From positions 1-38,642 of IMG/VR virus record IMGVR_UViG_3300043540_000789: a DNA stretch of 38,642 nucleotides; one strand, given 5' to 3'. Under the pieces are notes generated by a model. It was not told the origin of the DNA, searched no databases, and worked only from the letters and a program-made list of their open reading frames with translations. Within the stretch, counting starts at the first letter, position 1, and the number at the start of each line of letters is the position of its first letter. Both the position numbers and the translations under genes were made by a program. Of this stretch, positions 36,632 to 38,642 are shown one piece after another. The DNA comes from a virus.

Positions 36632-37384
36632 CTAATCGTTGCTGGCCAGGTTGTAGAACACCCAGACTTCGACCTGACCGGTGGTCAGATCGGCGGCGGC
36701 CACGGTCACGTTGATCTTGCCGGCGGCCGACATCTTGAATGGCGTGGTGGCGCAGGTCGGCTTCAGGACCGCGTCCTGCGACAGCGTTGCCTTGCCCGTC
36801 GCCGTCAGAATGCTGTTGGCGGCCGACCCGGCGGCGGTGCCGATCGCCAGCGTAGCCGCGCCCGCCGAAGCAACCGCCACGGTGGAGTTGATCACGCCGC
36901 CATGCACGACCGCATCCTTCGGGATGGTGTCGCTGTTGGCCGGCGTGATGGCGCCCTGCGCCCCGCCATCGACGGTGAAATCGTACAGCGCGTGCGCCAC
37001 CCGGATGCCGGTGGACACGCCCGTCGCGCCCGGCAGGAAGCCGTTCAAGCGGACGCGCACCGTAGCATCCCCCGAAGCCCCGCCCGGAGCCGCCGCACCG
37101 CTCGCCTGCGCCAACTCGGCCGTGCCGATGACCAGGTTCCCGGCAGAGGTGGACGTGGCCACCTTGTTCGTGTCGTCCCAATAGACGGCGTCGCCCGAGG
37201 CGAAGGTGCTGGTGTCCTTCGCCAGATCGAACACGCCCATGGCGGCGATCTCCAGGGACGCGTTCAGCGCGGCATCGTAGGCCGCCACGCCGAACAGATT
37301 GCCCACCTTGACGCCGCCGCCGGATTTTACCGCGTAAGGCGCCACGACCGTAAGGGTCTCTCCCTTGTGCACGTAGTTCTGCAT
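36632..37384 (-). CDS. DUF2190 capsid decoration protein with extended C-terminus
   Basis: 250 aa; the ATG at 37384 has AAAAGGAAG just upstream. Residues ~1-100 are DUF2190: MQNYVHKGETLTVVAPYAVK, GVKVGNLFGVAAYD, GVFDLAKDTSTFASGDAVYW, DDTNKVATSTSAGNLVIGTA. These trimers sit on capsids and stabilise them. A glycine/alanine-rich linker (~100-125) leads to a second beta domain (~125-250) with DFTVDGGAQGAITPANSDTI, VVHGGVINSTVAVASAG and KINVTVAAADLTTGQVEVWV, which is absent from the ~110-aa family members and may be a surface knob. It follows the capsid gene directly. Confidence 0.85.
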   Translation of the reverse strand: MQNYVHKGETLTVVAPYAVKSGGGVKVGNLFGVAAYDAALNASLEIAAMGVFDLAKDTSTFASGDAVYWDDTNKVATSTSAGNLVIGTAELAQASGAAAPGGASGDATVRVRLNGFLPGATGVSTGIRVAHALYDFTVDGGAQGAITPANSDTIPKDAVVHGGVINSTVAVASAGAATLAIGTAAGSAANSILTATGKATLSQDAVLKPTCATTPFKMSAAGKINVTVAAADLTTGQVEVWVFYNLASND

Positions 37385-37440
37385 CTTCCTTTTCTCTCTT
37401 TCTGGGGGGCCGCCCCGCGGCCCCACCGGTTGCCTGCGCC

Positions 37441-38642
37441 CTACGCTCCGGCGTTCTTCTGAAGGCCGCGGAAGTCGAGCGCCGCCGCGCCGAAATCCAT
37501 GCGCGCCTTGATCTCCACGCCGTCGATCTCGAAGCCCTGCTTGGTTTCGATGTAGACGCCCTGCTGCCCTTCCAGGTAGCAGTACTCCACCGTGTCAATC
37601 TGCGCCGGGTCCGCGACCAGGTACCACGCCGTCGCGCCGCCCGCGGCCGCATCCAGACGCGGTTCGACAACCGGCACCAGCGTCCGCACCCACTCCGGCA
37701 CCACCGCGTCCGGCCGCCAGGAGGCAATGTTGATCGGGTAGACGAGCTGGAGCATCTTGCTCTCCAGCGCCGTCGGCACGGCGATGAAGCGGGGCACCAG
37801 GTTCAGCGGCGTGCCCGCCAGCCCCTTCTGCAAACGCATGGCGGAGCGGCCTTTGCCCAACGCGGTCAGCGGAACCGCGTTCTGCACGTCGCTGTCGATG
37901 CTGCTGCCGGCGCCCGTGAGCAGATTGCCGTGGTTGGCATGGAACAGCGCGGTCGCGGTCTTGTCGCCCGCGTACACCGCCGCCGGATTCGACGTAATGA
38001 TGTTCCACACGGTGTTGGACTCAAGCTGCGCGGCGGCCACGCCCAGCAGCGCCGGGACCCGGGTGAACGCCTGGAGGTCGTCGTTGATGATGACCTTGCG
38101 GGTCAGCGCCACGATCTCGCCGTAGGTGCCCAGCGCGTAGCTGATGTTGTTGTCGGTGAGGTTCGCGCGGTGGTACTCGCCCTTCTCGTTCAGCGCCTGG
38201 AGCGTGGGCGCGTCGGAGAGCATGACCCGGTTGATGGGTTTGAAATCCTGGGCGGTCACCTGCCGGCAGAAGGGCTGGAACGTGCGCGGGTACGCCTCGT
38301 AGCCCTGGCGCAAGGTCTTATTGGCAACGTTGGCCAGGATCGCCGGGAAATCGGCGGTGGACTCCGCGCCAGCCATGAAGAACTCCGGTCCGCGCGAGGG
38401 CCCCTGGAGGGCCAGGTCCGCGATGCGCGTCACGTCCATGCCGCGGGGACTGATGCCGCGCAACTCCAGGTACTCCTTCGCCATGTCGAGGAGCTTGAAA
38501 TTGCGATACTCGCGGGCCATATCCGCGGCCCGGCGCTGCTGCTCGGGGCCGCAGCCGTCGAGATATTCGCCGAGTTCGTTGCCGTTGTGGTCGCGGCGGC
38601 GTGCCAGGAAAAAGCGTGCATCGGAGCGCAGCAGCAGGGCCA
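37441..38642 (-). CDS. Major capsid protein, C-terminal part of a likely protease-capsid fusion (5' end cut)
   Basis: The frame stays open to the right edge without a stop, so the ATG at 38520 is probably internal. The extra 40 residues begin ALLLRSDARFFLARRR and lead into LDMAKEYLELRGISPRGMDV. The capsid part has DFPAILANVANKTLRQGYEA, FCRQVTAQDFKPINRVML, LGTYGEIVALTRKVIINDDL, FHANHGNLL, IAVPTALESKMLQLVYPINI and an aromatic, acidic end. This is the Mu gpT/HK97-like capsid class. Proteins with ALLLR just before this part usually carry an N-terminal ClpP-like prohead protease. The cut gene would then encode both scaffold/protease and capsid. Terminase and portal would lie further right. Confidence 0.88.
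   Translation of the reverse strand, partial: ALLLRSDARFFLARRRDHNGNELGEYLDGCGPEQQRRAADMAREYRNFKLLDMAKEYLELRGISPRGMDVTRIADLALQGPSRGPEFFMAGAESTADFPAILANVANKTLRQGYEAYPRTFQPFCRQVTAQDFKPINRVMLSDAPTLQALNEKGEYHRANLTDNNISYALGTYGEIVALTRKVIINDDLQAFTRVPALLGVAAAQLESNTVWNIITSNPAAVYAGDKTATALFHANHGNLLTGAGSSIDSDVQNAVPLTALGKGRSAMRLQKGLAGTPLNLVPRFIAVPTALESKMLQLVYPINIASWRPDAVVPEWVRTLVPVVEPRLDAAAGGATAWYLVADPAQIDTVEYCYLEGQQGVYIETKQGFEIDGVEIKARMDFGAAALDFRGLQKNAGA

Noticed and set aside
1-38642. tRNA or rRNA genes, insertion sequences, integrase or att sites
   Set aside because: No cloverleaf, transposase motif, tyrosine/serine recombinase motif or matching direct repeats at plausible ends were found by eye.

Overview
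The window reads as roughly 39 kb of a tailed-phage genome (prophage or free phage). It is GC-rich, tightly packed and almost entirely transcribed leftward on the minus strand. Many genes join by ATGA, GTGA, TGATG or TAATG overlaps, typical of phage operons. The tail genes (tail tube, 1765-aa tape measure, hub/tip proteins, no contractile sheath seen) point to a siphovirus with a long flexible tail. A phage-encoded beta-barrel-like envelope protein and secreted proteins suggest a diderm host. Base composition and style would fit Acidobacteriota or another GC-rich Gram-negative lineage, but this is a guess. Terminase, portal, integrase and repressor are not in the window, and both ends cut through genes.

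From right to left (direction of transcription): (1) Head and neck, 38642-35609: a major capsid protein cut by the right edge (probably a protease-capsid fusion), a DUF2190 capsid decoration protein, a head-tail joining protein, a tail completion protein and a small linker gene. (2) Tail, 35607-21878: tail tube protein, two tail-chaperone-position ORFs that may be joined by a -1 frameshift, a minor tail protein, a tape measure carrying a GNAT-like insert, a distal tail protein and a fused L/J-like tip protein. (3) A 1552-aa tail fibre, 20102-15444, with seven tandem ~76-residue repeats. (4) Lysis and envelope, 14756-12671: glucosaminidase endolysin, a membrane coiled-coil protein, an exported barrel-like protein and a 58-aa holin-like protein. 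(5) Recombination and replication, 12674-5980: a PD-(D/E)XK Fe-S nuclease with permuted module order, a RecA-like ATPase, an SSB-like protein ending in DDDVPF, RusA, a DUF1376 protein and a fused primase-helicase. (6) An AT-rich, repeat-filled 390-bp gap at 5588-5979, a candidate origin or control region. (7) A left block, 5587-1: small zinc/HTH proteins, DUF5131, a C5 cytosine methyltransferase, a DpdA/TGT-like protein, a 53-aa protein, a radical SAM enzyme and an excisionase-like HTH protein. The last five are translationally coupled.

Against this minus-strand flow, four small islands run on the plus strand: a secreted protein (14887), a DUF262/HNH GmrSD-like protein with its own promoter (20295), a 101-aa protein (26789) and a coupled two-gene unit (33061-33476). 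They look like morons, that is, independently expressed cargo inside the late operon. The DUF262 gene is a likely anti-phage effector. The most interesting candidates are the left DNA-modification block (methyltransferase, DpdA-like, radical SAM), the plus-strand cargo, the GNAT-like insert in the tape measure, the permuted nuclease and the possible frameshifted chaperone.
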